Assembly (NCBI GenBank): GCA_016191955.1 | Contig: JACPVC010000033.1 | Coordinates: forward strand, 1 to 49,081 | Reading direction: 5' to 3' | Length of the DNA: 49,081 bases | From: Chloroflexota bacterium | GTDB lineage: Bacteria > Chloroflexota > Anaerolineae > Anaerolineales > Villigracilaceae | In this document: piece after piece, positions 14,935-21,450 of the stretch | Position numbering within the stretch: position 1 is the stretch's first letter | How the letters are laid out: each line of letters starts with the position of its first letter | Made by a program: the position numbers and the translations under genes | The notes under the pieces: model-generated | The model's input: only the letters and a program-made list of their open reading frames with translations | What the model was told of the DNA's origin: nothing | Databases searched by the model: none

Positions 14935-16536
14935 TTACACCGTCCTAAAATATCGCCAGAGAAAAGCCGCTGCCGCCGCAAGACCATAAACACCAACTTC
15001 ATAGTCCTCGCCAAAAAGGCGGATTACACCAAATTGAGAAGGTTGGAAACAGATTTGAACAGCCGGAACCGTATAAACCCCTACACCAAACGCTTCCCAT
15101 CCCATATTGCAATTTGGAGCTCCATCAGGAATAAAAAGATCGAAACCAAATTCATCTATTGTAGGAGAAACAGAAGAACAAAAACCAGTATCAAAATACG
15201 GAGTAGATGTTACAGAAGGAGTTGGTGTAGTCATACATTGAACACCAATCCAAACATCAATGGTGTATGTCATAGTACTTGACGAAGGATAATCCGCCGC
15301 CTGGGTTGTGCCAACATAAAAACGCGCATCACCAGCATTTGGCGTAACTGTATACACACCTGTATGAGTAGCGGAACAAGTTGAATAAGTACCAGCCACC
15401 CCAACACACCATTGAGAGTCCTGGTACACAGCCCCCTGAACACTTTGAACTATAGAGAGACTATCATATACCCCATTGGCAGAATAACCGGAACTCTCCG
15501 CATGCGTCATCGTCACAGACACTGTTACCTGCAACGGAACCCCAGCCGGTGATAAGGAAAAGTAATTGCCAATCGCAGTAGCCGAACCGCTATACGTAAC
15601 CGTTGCATGCGTCCCATCCGAAACGCAATCCCCTGCACCAGGATTGCAAGCTATACCCGCCAACACTTGTGTAGATGGTATTGAATAATAAGACACATAA
15701 TCAACACCCACCCAATAATTAGATGAGGAACTTTGTTTTTGCCCTAAAACTTCAACCTTCAAAGTATGAGACCCATAAGGTAAATTAGTAATTTCATAAA
15801 CTACTTGCTGATATAACAAGGATGCCGAATACAAATCAACATTAGTAATAAAATTACCATCTATATATATTTTAGCCACCCCATAGTTATCTTTAATCTT
15901 TTGCACAAACCTAAAACCAGTGGTATTTGCCGTATAAGTAAAGTAATCCCCAACTACATTAGAATATTTTTCATTCCCCCCACTACAACTCGCACACGCA
16001 CCAAGTGTCCAACTGCCGCTATAAATCAATCCTGTTTCCTGAACAATTAGCCAACTCGATGGTATTGCGCTATTCGTCGGCATTACCGTAGGCAGCGAAC
16101 CACTACAAGTAACCGGAGCCGTACCCGTTACAAATGCAGTAGGGGTAACAGTCGCGATCGGAAAACTTCCACACGCTTCCGGAGTGACACCACCAGACGC
16201 AACAGCCGTTTGACAAATAGCCTGCTGTGTCGTTTGAACAGAATATTGAGTAGGATCAGGAGTAACGGTATCAGCCGGAACCGTAGGAGTTACAACAGAA
16301 GCACATGAAGAGCATTCCAATTGCCACAAAGCCGAAGGGGTATATGTTCCCCACCCAGCAGGAGTACCAACAGGACAAGTAAACTCCAATGATGTTGGGG
16401 TAACTGATGGAGGAATAAACGTAGGTGTACTTGTTGCAATCTGCGCCAGAGCCATCATCACACCGCCCGGAGAAAGCAGGAAGAACCCAACAAATAAAGA
16501 ACCAAACATACCGACCAAAACTTTTTTAGTATTCAC
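14935..16536 (-). CDS. pIII-like adsorption/adhesin protein with C-terminal membrane anchor
   Basis: 533 aa from a GTG at 16536, supported by GAGGT 6-7 nt upstream; the frame reaches back to 16581 but that overlaps the preceding coat gene. A signal peptide (about 1-32, ending MALAQ) is followed by Thr/Pro/Cys-rich repeats, a beta-rich module (WLIVQETGLIYSGSW ... KIYIDGNFITNVDLYS ... HTLKVEVLGQK) resembling a galactose-binding/PA14-type carbohydrate-binding jelly roll, a second beta-rich region, and a C-terminal helix with basic end (GLAAAAAFLWRYFRTV). This matches the pIII plan: surface receptor-binding domains tethered at the virion tip. The receptor is probably a host surface glycan, which is inference. 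Confidence 0.85.
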   Translation of the reverse strand: MNTKKVLVGMFGSLFVGFFLLSPGGVMMALAQIATSTPTFIPPSVTPTSLEFTCPVGTPAGWGTYTPSALWQLECSSCASVVTPTVPADTVTPDPTQYSVQTTQQAICQTAVASGGVTPEACGSFPIATVTPTAFVTGTAPVTCSGSLPTVMPTNSAIPSSWLIVQETGLIYSGSWTLGACASCSGGNEKYSNVVGDYFTYTANTTGFRFVQKIKDNYGVAKIYIDGNFITNVDLYSASLLYQQVVYEITNLPYGSHTLKVEVLGQKQSSSSNYWVGVDYVSYYSIPSTQVLAGIACNPGAGDCVSDGTHATVTYSGSATAIGNYFSLSPAGVPLQVTVSVTMTHAESSGYSANGVYDSLSIVQSVQGAVYQDSQWCVGVAGTYSTCSATHTGVYTVTPNAGDARFYVGTTQAADYPSSSTMTYTIDVWIGVQCMTTPTPSVTSTPYFDTGFCSSVSPTIDEFGFDLFIPDGAPNCNMGWEAFGVGVYTVPAVQICFQPSQFGVIRLFGEDYEVGVYGLAAAAAFLWRYFRTV

Positions 16537-16537
16537 C

Positions 16538-16651
16538 TTACGACCTCTTAGTAAAGCCGAAATAGAGAGCAATCGCGCCAAAGGCGACAGTCACCCCAAC
16601 AATGTAAGGCGTAACACCGAGCGCATTGAGAACGAAAATAACGTCAGACAT
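16538..16651 (-). CDS. 37-aa hydrophobic virion-like protein
   Basis: MSDVIFVLNALGVTPYIVG followed by a hydrophobic helix and basic end (FGFTKRS). A very strong ribosome-binding site (GGAGGAAGG) precedes it. Its stop sits inside the ribosome-binding region of the pIII-like gene. Size, helix and basic C-terminus are typical of filamentous phage coat proteins; it is a minor or second major coat candidate. Confidence 0.75.
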   Translation of the reverse strand: MSDVIFVLNALGVTPYIVGVTVAFGAIALYFGFTKRS

Positions 16652-16653
16652 TT

Positions 16654-16845
16654 TTATCCTTCCTCCTGGTCAAATGCGACCTTGCGAACAAAATATACGG
16701 CAACTGCAAAAATAAGGGCTACAACTACTTCGGCATAATCCCCCGTTGTGTCTAGTGAAACCGCATAAGGAAGAACCAAAGCGACAATAATCCCAAGCAT
16801 GGGATCAACGATATAAAAAATCAAAGCCGCGATAACGGTTATCAT
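16654..16845 (-). CDS. 63-aa two-helix phage membrane protein
   Basis: Two hydrophobic helices (MITVIAALIFYIVDPMLGII... and EVVVALIFAVAVYFV) with tail RKVAFDQEEG. It starts inside the stop of the 49-aa gene (ATGA overlap). Probably a minor virion or assembly protein. Confidence 0.75.
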   Translation of the reverse strand: MITVIAALIFYIVDPMLGIIVALVLPYAVSLDTTGDYAEVVVALIFAVAVYFVRKVAFDQEEG

Positions 16846-16991
16846 CCCTTGCCAGCCTTATCAAAGTAATAATTGAATACAAGAGCAACAACGGTGAGGA
16901 TCAATGAAACACGAAACAAGTCCATGATTGACCATCCCGCATAAAAATCGATTGACCAAGCATTAATAATTTGTTGGATTGATGATGTCAT
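16842..16991 (-). CDS. 49-aa single-helix phage membrane protein
   Basis: An amphipathic N-terminus (MTSSIQQIINAWSIDFYAGW) precedes one hydrophobic helix (about 28-42) and a charged end (DKAGKG). GGAGA lies about 8 nt upstream. It is coupled by an ATGA overlap to the 63-aa gene. Minor coat candidate. Confidence 0.7.
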   Translation of the reverse strand: MTSSIQQIINAWSIDFYAGWSIMDLFRVSLILTVVALVFNYYFDKAGKG

Positions 16992-17011
16992 AATATCTAT
17001 CTCCAATGAAA

Positions 17012-17040
17012 TGGGGGAGGACTAGATCAGCCCTCCCCCA
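17012..17040 (-). terminator. hairpin after the major coat gene (attenuator-like)
   Basis: 9-bp perfect arms TGGGGGAGG / CCTCCCCCA with an 11-nt loop; the T-rich stretch on the minus strand is weak. A partial terminator at this place would raise coat mRNA relative to the downstream genes, as behind gene VIII of Ff phages. Confidence 0.6.
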
Positions 17041-17051
17041 AGTAGATCAAA

Positions 17052-17201
17052 TTAGCGACGTCCGCCGAGGCGACGGAAGAAGCCAACGCCAGCGCCGAGC
17101 AGGGTCACGCCGAGAGCGATACCGCCGAGGCTCAAGGTCGTGGTGCCGATGGTCAAATCGATAGCGAGGACATCGGTCATAAGGGTGATAAAAGCGGGCA
17201 T
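17052..17201 (-). CDS. 49-aa major coat protein candidate (pVIII-like)
   Basis: An N-terminal part with two aspartates (MPAFITLMTDVLAIDLTIG), a glycine-rich hydrophobic helix (LGGIALGVTLLGAGVGFF) and a basic C-terminus (RRLGGRR) that could face the DNA. A strong GGAGGT lies 7 nt upstream, and a hairpin follows. No cleavable signal is evident, as in Pf3. The hit in another frame over the same DNA is a shadow. Confidence 0.8.
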   Translation of the reverse strand: MPAFITLMTDVLAIDLTIGTTTLSLGGIALGVTLLGAGVGFFRRLGGRR

Positions 17202-17246
17202 TCGTATTACCTCCTTTCCTCAAAATTTTCAAAGCCCCGCGCGAGG

Positions 17247-17495
17247 CTATGATTTCTTAGGAGCAGAAGCCGAAGCAGGGGTCTTGACTTTCACGTTGCC
17301 AAGGCTAACGATGTTGGCATCGAGGACATAATCACGGACATCCTCATGAGCCGCGAGACCGAGATCGCCGAACACCTCAAAGCCTTGGAGGGAGGGAATT
17401 TCCACAAACTTGGTGATCTGGTAATCTTTGCCGGACTTCTTCGAGTTCCGGGTCTCCGTACCAGAGCAAAGACCCTTGAAAGTGATTTGTGCCAT
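17247..17495 (-). CDS. phage single-stranded DNA-binding protein (pV-like)
   Basis: 82 aa, compact and beta-rich (MAQITFKGLCSGTETRNSKKSGKDYQ...). It ends in a low-complexity Ala/Ser/Lys tail. Size and position directly before the major coat gene match inovirus gene V-type proteins that coat nascent ssDNA. AAGGAG lies 8 nt upstream. It may instead have an OB-fold SSB origin; sequence alone does not decide. Confidence 0.7.
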   Translation of the reverse strand: MAQITFKGLCSGTETRNSKKSGKDYQITKFVEIPSLQGFEVFGDLGLAAHEDVRDYVLDANIVSLGNVKVKTPASASAPKKS

Positions 17496-17585
17496 TTTTA
17501 ATTCTCCTTATTCTTATTACTTGTTTCATCCTGACCAGTAACCCAAGCACGTTACAAGCCGCAAGCGGGAACACCCCGCGAATTG

Positions 17586-17657
17586 CTACGATTGATAAAT
17601 AGCAAAGAGAGCAAGAACCAAAACGATGATGCAGACAAGAAAAGCAAGAACGATCAT
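17586..17657 (-). CDS. 23-aa hydrophobic peptide (third of a TAATG-coupled chain)
   Basis: MIVLAFLVCIIVLVLALFAIYQS: essentially one transmembrane helix. Its ATG overlaps the stop of the 43-aa frame (TAATG). An alternative in-frame start at 17693 would add 12 residues (MHVYTAGLWGAV). A pVII/pIX-like minor coat peptide is plausible. Confidence 0.5.
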   Translation of the reverse strand: MIVLAFLVCIIVLVLALFAIYQS

Positions 17658-17788
17658 TACCGCACCCCACAAACCAGCGGTGTATACATGCATGTTTGAC
17701 CATTACCCCGCCAAATGTGAGCAAGGATGGGAAGCCATGAATAAAAAAATTTCAAGTTGTCAAAATTGGTAATGTAAACGGAAGCCAT
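17657..17788 (-). CDS. 43-aa phage peptide, second of the coupled chain
   Basis: MASVYITNFDNLKFFYSWLP... with a moderately hydrophobic centre. Its ATG overlaps the previous stop as TAATG, and its own stop overlaps the next ATG the same way. No family is recognised. Confidence 0.45.
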   Translation of the reverse strand: MASVYITNFDNLKFFYSWLPILAHIWRGNGQTCMYTPLVCGVR

Positions 17789-17853
17789 TACAGCACCCCC
17801 ATGGTGACCCAATCGAGCCGGGCATAAATCATATTATCTATGTTGAAAGGCAT
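17788..17853 (-). CDS. 21-aa leader-like peptide, first of the coupled chain
   Basis: MPFNIDNMIYARLDWVTMGVL. GAGGTTTTATG matches exactly the start context of the 81-aa gene at 18185, which supports real translation. It may be a short functional peptide or serve mainly to drive coupled translation. Confidence 0.45.
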   Translation of the reverse strand: MPFNIDNMIYARLDWVTMGVL

Positions 17854-17939
17854 AAAACCTCTATGTAAATAAACCTGCTGAATAATAAGAACTCGATGAA
17901 AATATCGACACATTGAAAAATACCTGATCTCAGTTTTGG

Positions 17940-18185
17940 TTAATAAACCGGAATAGCAAAAATATGACCCAACAAAACAGCAGACTTGAAACCTTCCATA
18001 ACACCTAAATCTTTCATATGGTCAAAAAACTTCTGATCGACAACCCACCATGCACGCTCATTAGGTTCATCAGAAGAAGGCAAACAAACTTTTATATATG
18101 GTTGTCCTCGATAAGTCTTATCCCAACGAGCAGTAAGACCAGCGTTACGAAAAGTCGAGACACGATACAAAAGTTTTTCTGACAT
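17940..18185 (-). CDS. 81-aa phage protein of unknown function, first gene of the late module
   Basis: Soluble, mixed composition (MSEKLLYRVSTFRNAGLTARW ... WWVVDQKFFDHMKDLGV). GAGGT lies 5 nt upstream. It is the first product after the repressed promoter and so is a candidate early regulator or replication accessory protein. No family is recognised. Confidence 0.65.
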   Translation of the reverse strand: MSEKLLYRVSTFRNAGLTARWDKTYRGQPYIKVCLPSSDEPNERAWWVVDQKFFDHMKDLGVMEGFKSAVLLGHIFAIPVY

Positions 18186-18269
18186 AAAACCTCTTACTCG
18201 ATTTTGGTTATGGGACTTACCATCTTGCAGATCGAGAACTGCCGACCATGGAAACAGCCCATGATATTT

Positions 18270-18315
18270 ATCTAAGTTGTGCTTATAATTTTAAGTAAAA
18301 CTTAGATTTTGTCAA
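18270..18315. promoter_or_regulatory. lysogeny switch: minus-strand promoter bracketed by a palindromic operator
   Basis: On the minus strand TTGACA (18310-18315), a 16-nt spacer and TAAAAT (18288-18293) form a good sigma-70-like promoter for the phage module. A 9-bp inverted repeat (ATCTAAGTT at 18270-18278, complement at 18299-18307) has one arm in the spacer and the other just downstream of the -10. This is where the divergent XRE repressor should bind. Confidence 0.7.
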
Positions 18316-18344
18316 GAGGCAAATAATGTAAAATAATCTCAAGA

Positions 18345-18704
18345 ATGAGGAAAAAAAACGAAGACAACGCAATAAACAAAATCATCCGTGAACGGATAAA
18401 ACAAGCGCGTAAAGATGCTGGAGAAACACAAGGGGAACTTGCAAAAATCTTAGATAGATCAAATGTCGCTATATCAGATATTGAAAGCGGAAAGACAGCA
18501 GTAAATGCCGCCCTACTTGTTCAAATTGCAATCCATTACAAAAAATCAATTAGTTACTTTTACCCCGACGTAGTGACAATAAAACTAAGTAGAATTGAAG
18601 AAGAACTATTACAGCTATTCCAGCAACTACCCGCCCTAGAGCAATACGCAGAGATTGACCACCTGCGCGATAAAATCAAAAAACAAAAAGGGAAAAAGAA
18701 ATGA
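18345..18704 (+). CDS. XRE-family phage repressor
   Basis: 119 aa. An N-terminal Cro/CI-type helix-turn-helix (RIKQARKDAGETQGELAKIL, then RSNVAISDIESGKTAVNA) is followed by a helical C-terminal part and a Lys-rich tail. No ribosome-binding site precedes the ATG. A TTGTCA-N17-AATAAT promoter ending 8 nt before it suggests a leaderless mRNA. It reads opposite to the phage module, the standard lysogenic arrangement. Confidence 0.85.
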   Translation: MRKKNEDNAINKIIRERIKQARKDAGETQGELAKILDRSNVAISDIESGKTAVNAALLVQIAIHYKKSISYFYPDVVTIKLSRIEEELLQLFQQLPALEQYAEIDHLRDKIKKQKGKKK

Positions 18705-18901
18705 AATACCTAAAGGGTTTTCTGACAAACATACTAATATTATTTTTAATAATTATTGGAATGGGAATTTTCACAAAAATATTTTATCCAGAAGCCATGT
18801 CTGTATTTCCAGCAATAGGAGAAATGATTACAGGAATGAAATTACTACCAATCGTAATTCTCATGATAATAATAGCTGCACTGCCTAAAAGACGAAGATA
18901 A
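18701..18901 (+). CDS. 66-aa two-helix membrane protein cotranscribed with the repressor
   Basis: Two hydrophobic segments (FLTNILILFLIIIGMGIF and LLPIVILMIIIAAL) and a basic end (PKRRR). The ATG overlaps the repressor stop (ATGA). A membrane protein expressed with the repressor during lysogeny is a good candidate for superinfection exclusion. Function is inferred. Confidence 0.7.
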   Translation: MKYLKGFLTNILILFLIIIGMGIFTKIFYPEAMSVFPAIGEMITGMKLLPIVILMIIIAALPKRRR

Positions 18902-18939
18902 AAATATTAAAAACATAGCCCAACAGAAATAAAGCCTAA

Positions 18940-18977
18940 AATTCCTTGGTCGTAGGTTCGAATCCTACCGGGCCCAC
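18940..18977 (+). repeat. attR core (38-bp direct repeat)
   Basis: An exact copy of 9691-9728, containing the 3' half of the CAT tRNA but no 5' half, so not a functional tRNA gene. It marks the right boundary of the prophage. Confidence 0.93.
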
Positions 18978-19040
18978 AATTTGCAGTTTTTAATTGAGGT
19001 TTCGTGCCAGACAAGAGCAAAAAACAAGGCGGTTTATGAA

Positions 19041-19628
19041 ATGAACTCTAACAATGAGAACTTCATTATTGGTTTGATAAGTTCTATTGCTCTCGTGGTG
19101 GGAATAATTTATAACATTTCTGCAATTCGCAGAAACAAAGTTGAGACGGACGAAGCTTTGAATGCCAGTGAAGAAAAATCAGTTTCTAATAAAAAGTCCA
19201 AGTCAACTCCTCGCCATAATCTTCGCAAGTTCCCTATTTATTTTTATATAGATATTCTTTTTTTTCTTATCTTTGTGATAGGAAGTGTCAATGCGATTGT
19301 AGGATATCTTGCTAACACAGTCCCGGGATTTGCCATGGTTTCTTCTCAATTTTTTGTTGCGATGTATGCGGGTATTCTAGTGCAACGAAGAAATGAGTAC
19401 GGATGTATCAATTCAGTAGTTATTTTATTAGGGTCGGGCATTGCACTTACTATTATGGCTATGCTCGGATATAGCCGTATCACAACTATCTATTCTCCAT
19501 TGGATCCTATAATTGTTACTCTATTTTCACTTGCCGTAAACTTAGCGCTTGTGCCATTAATGACATTTTCGCTAATTTCTTTGAATCTAATCATGGCAAG
19601 ACTTGTTGTGTACGAAAAAGATGCATAA
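19041..19628 (+). CDS. AT-rich orphan membrane protein just outside attR
   Basis: 195 aa from the ATG at 19041 (the frame opens at 18981, but the upstream part follows the att core closely and has no start signal). About five hydrophobic segments: 11-29, then a basic linker (KKSKSTPRHNLRKF), IYFYIDILFFLIFVIGSV, FFVAMYAGILV, VILLGSGIALTIMAML and a long C-terminal pair. No family is recognised. Base composition is like the prophage and unlike the host, yet it lies beyond attR, so it may come from an earlier insertion at this tRNA. Confidence 0.6.
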   Translation: MNSNNENFIIGLISSIALVVGIIYNISAIRRNKVETDEALNASEEKSVSNKKSKSTPRHNLRKFPIYFYIDILFFLIFVIGSVNAIVGYLANTVPGFAMVSSQFFVAMYAGILVQRRNEYGCINSVVILLGSGIALTIMAMLGYSRITTIYSPLDPIIVTLFSLAVNLALVPLMTFSLISLNLIMARLVVYEKDA

Positions 19629-19702
19629 AATCACTGCTATAGAAAAAATAAGATAGTTACTAAGTAACAAAAAAAGCAATTCTGACGAAAGGAAATAATC
19701 AT

Positions 19703-19749
19703 AAAATAAAAGAAGCGGACGGCTCATCGCCGTCCGCTTCTTTTATTTT
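19703..19749. terminator. strong bidirectional rho-independent terminator
   Basis: 21-bp perfect arms (19703-19723 and 19729-19749) with a 5-nt loop and A/T tracts on both sides. It serves the plus-strand orphan gene and the minus-strand phosphatase gene, whose stop lies within the right arm. Confidence 0.9.
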
Positions 19750-20513
19750 AGTTGTGCTTTTGTCGCTTCATAAATCCCTGGCGTTGTCGCTAGAATGGAC
19801 AAAGGCGAAGCAAGAAAATCTTCTCGTCCATCTATCGCCGTGACTTTCGCTCCAGCTTCGGCGGCGATCAAGCCTGCGGCGGCGACGTCCCAGGGTTTGA
19901 GCTTGAATTCCCAGAAGCCGTCGAAGCGACCTGCGGCGACATAGCAGGCATCGAGTGCGGCGGAACCCAGGCGGCGCACGCCTTGGGTCTTTTTGGCGAG
20001 GCGTTCAAAGTATTTGAAGTTGTCGAGTTCAGTATCCCAAGTGTCGTAGGGGAAGCCGGTGACGAGCAGACTCTTTACCAGTTCGTTTGTGTTTGAAACG
20101 TGTATTTGCTTTCCGTTGAGGAATGCGCCTTTGCCTTTTTCGGCGGTGAACATTTCATCGCGTAGTGGGTCGTAGACAGCGCCGAGAACCATCACGCCGT
20201 TTGAGGCGAATCCAATCGAGACGCAGAAGATGGGAATGTGATGTGCATAGTTAACCGTGCCATCGAGCGGGTCGATATACCAGAGGTCTTCGTTGCTGCC
20301 TTGGATGTTTCCGCTTTCTTCGGCGAGGATGTGCCCGCCGGGGAAAGCGGATTTTATTTCGCCAAGCAAAAAGGCTTCAGAGGCGTGGTCGGTTTCAGTA
20401 ACAAGATCAATTGTCCCTTTGTAATGAACCGTGTGTTCCTTGTTATATCCTTCACGGAGAATCGCTCCGGCTTCGCGGGCGAGTCGTTCTAAATCCAAAA
20501 GAGTTGGTTTCAT
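19743..20513 (-). CDS. suhB: inositol monophosphatase family protein (SuhB-like)
   Basis: 256 aa from the ATG at 20513, which overlaps the arginase stop as TGATG. Motifs of the lithium-sensitive phosphatase fold: ILAEESG, WYIDPLDGTVNYAHHIP (metal-binding DPLDGT) and LKPWDVAAAGLIAAEAG. It hydrolyses inositol phosphates or related sugar phosphates; the physiological substrate is not fixed by sequence. Confidence 0.92.
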   Translation of the reverse strand: MKPTLLDLERLAREAGAILREGYNKEHTVHYKGTIDLVTETDHASEAFLLGEIKSAFPGGHILAEESGNIQGSNEDLWYIDPLDGTVNYAHHIPIFCVSIGFASNGVMVLGAVYDPLRDEMFTAEKGKGAFLNGKQIHVSNTNELVKSLLVTGFPYDTWDTELDNFKYFERLAKKTQGVRRLGSAALDACYVAAGRFDGFWEFKLKPWDVAAAGLIAAEAGAKVTAIDGREDFLASPLSILATTPGIYEATKAQLK

Positions 20514-21415
20514 CAAATTCCATTCCAAATGCGGCGTCCTAATGCCGAGAGGGCGAAGTCGACGGCGAGCAGCGCGGTGCGGTTTTGCACGTCGAGGATG
20601 GGGTTGACTTCGACGACGTCCATGCCGATGAGCTTGCCGGTTTCGCCGATCATTTCACAAGCGAGATGCGCTTCGCGTTGAGTGAGACCCGCGGGCACAG
20701 GCGTTCCAACACCGGGTGCGTGTTCGGGGTCGAGCGAGTCAAGGTCGAGAGAAAGATAGATGCCATCCACATCGCGGCTGATGCGTTCGATGGCTTTTTC
20801 AAGACAAGTCACCATGCCGTAGCGGTCGATCTGTTCCATGCCCATCACCATCGCGCCTGCGCTTTGCAAATTTCTTTTTTCACCTTCATCGAGGTCGCGC
20901 GCCCCAACGATGGCAACTTTCTTGGGGTCGATGACGGGGGCGGGTTCATCCCACAATTGCACGAGACTTTTATCGCCCAGCCCGCACAGGACGGCAAGCG
21001 ACATGCCGTGGATGTTGCCAGACGGTGTAGTTTCGGCGGTGTTGAAATCGGCGTGTGCATCGAGCCAGATAACGCCGATCTTTTTATTCCGCGCCGCGCC
21101 GCGCACCGAGCCGATGGATAAAGAGTGATCGCCTCCGATCACAAGCGGGAAGTTGCCAGCCTGTATCGAAGTGGATACTGCGCCGGAAACTCTGCGCGAC
21201 ATGGGGATGATGCAGTCGACGTATTTCAGCTTTGGGTTGGTGATGCTGCACATTTCAGCGATGGGTACTTCCACGTTGCCTTCATCGTTGACAGTGTAAC
21301 CGAGGTCTTCGAGTTTGTTTTGTAAATGTGCGTAACGGATGGCGCTCGGACCCATGTCTACGCCGCGGCGGTCTGCGCCCAGGTCGATGGGCACGCCAAT
21401 AATATCGATTTGCAT
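20513..21415 (-). CDS. rocF: arginase
   Basis: 300 aa from the ATG at 21415, with AGGAG 7 nt upstream; the frame extends 10 codons further. Metal ligands are in GGDHSLSIGS, IWLDAHADFNT and SLDLDSLDPEHAPG. The N-terminus (IIGVPIDLGADRRGVDMGPSAIR) is typical of arginase rather than agmatinase. It converts arginine to ornithine and urea. hutI lies two genes away, so formimidoylglutamase is a weaker alternative. Confidence 0.9.
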   Translation of the reverse strand: MQIDIIGVPIDLGADRRGVDMGPSAIRYAHLQNKLEDLGYTVNDEGNVEVPIAEMCSITNPKLKYVDCIIPMSRRVSGAVSTSIQAGNFPLVIGGDHSLSIGSVRGAARNKKIGVIWLDAHADFNTAETTPSGNIHGMSLAVLCGLGDKSLVQLWDEPAPVIDPKKVAIVGARDLDEGEKRNLQSAGAMVMGMEQIDRYGMVTCLEKAIERISRDVDGIYLSLDLDSLDPEHAPGVGTPVPAGLTQREAHLACEMIGETGKLIGMDVVEVNPILDVQNRTALLAVDFALSALGRRIWNGI

Positions 21416-21450
21416 GAAAGCTCTCCTAAAGGTTGAATGGGGCAAGAAAT

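Larger units (their letters stand above)
9729..18977. mobile_element. inovirus-like (filamentous phage) prophage integrated in a CAT tRNA
   Basis: About 9.25 kb, AT-richer than both flanks, bounded by 38-bp att repeats. Its gene order is small protein genes, ssDNA-binding protein, small coat proteins, pIII-like adhesin, Zot ATPase, wall-domain protein, adenine methylase, Rep_trans initiator, HTH/zinc-ribbon protein and tyrosine integrase on the minus strand, with repressor and membrane protein on the plus strand. Zot-type ATPase, tiny hydrophobic coat proteins and a rolling-circle initiator together define Inoviridae-like phages. Most genes abut or overlap (ATGA, TAATG) and have good ribosome-binding sites, with no visible frameshifts, so the prophage looks intact. 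No secretin (pIV) is encoded. Confidence 0.92.

Noticed and set aside
14935-15014. Zot gene start extended upstream to 15014
   Set aside because: The extra 63 residues are cysteine-rich, overlap the 35-aa gene and the pIII-like gene end, and the ATG at 14825 has a precise TAATG coupling.
17047-17232. 61-aa Arg/His-rich frame over the major coat gene
   Set aside because: It is out of frame with the coat gene, which has a strong ribosome-binding site and typical coat composition.
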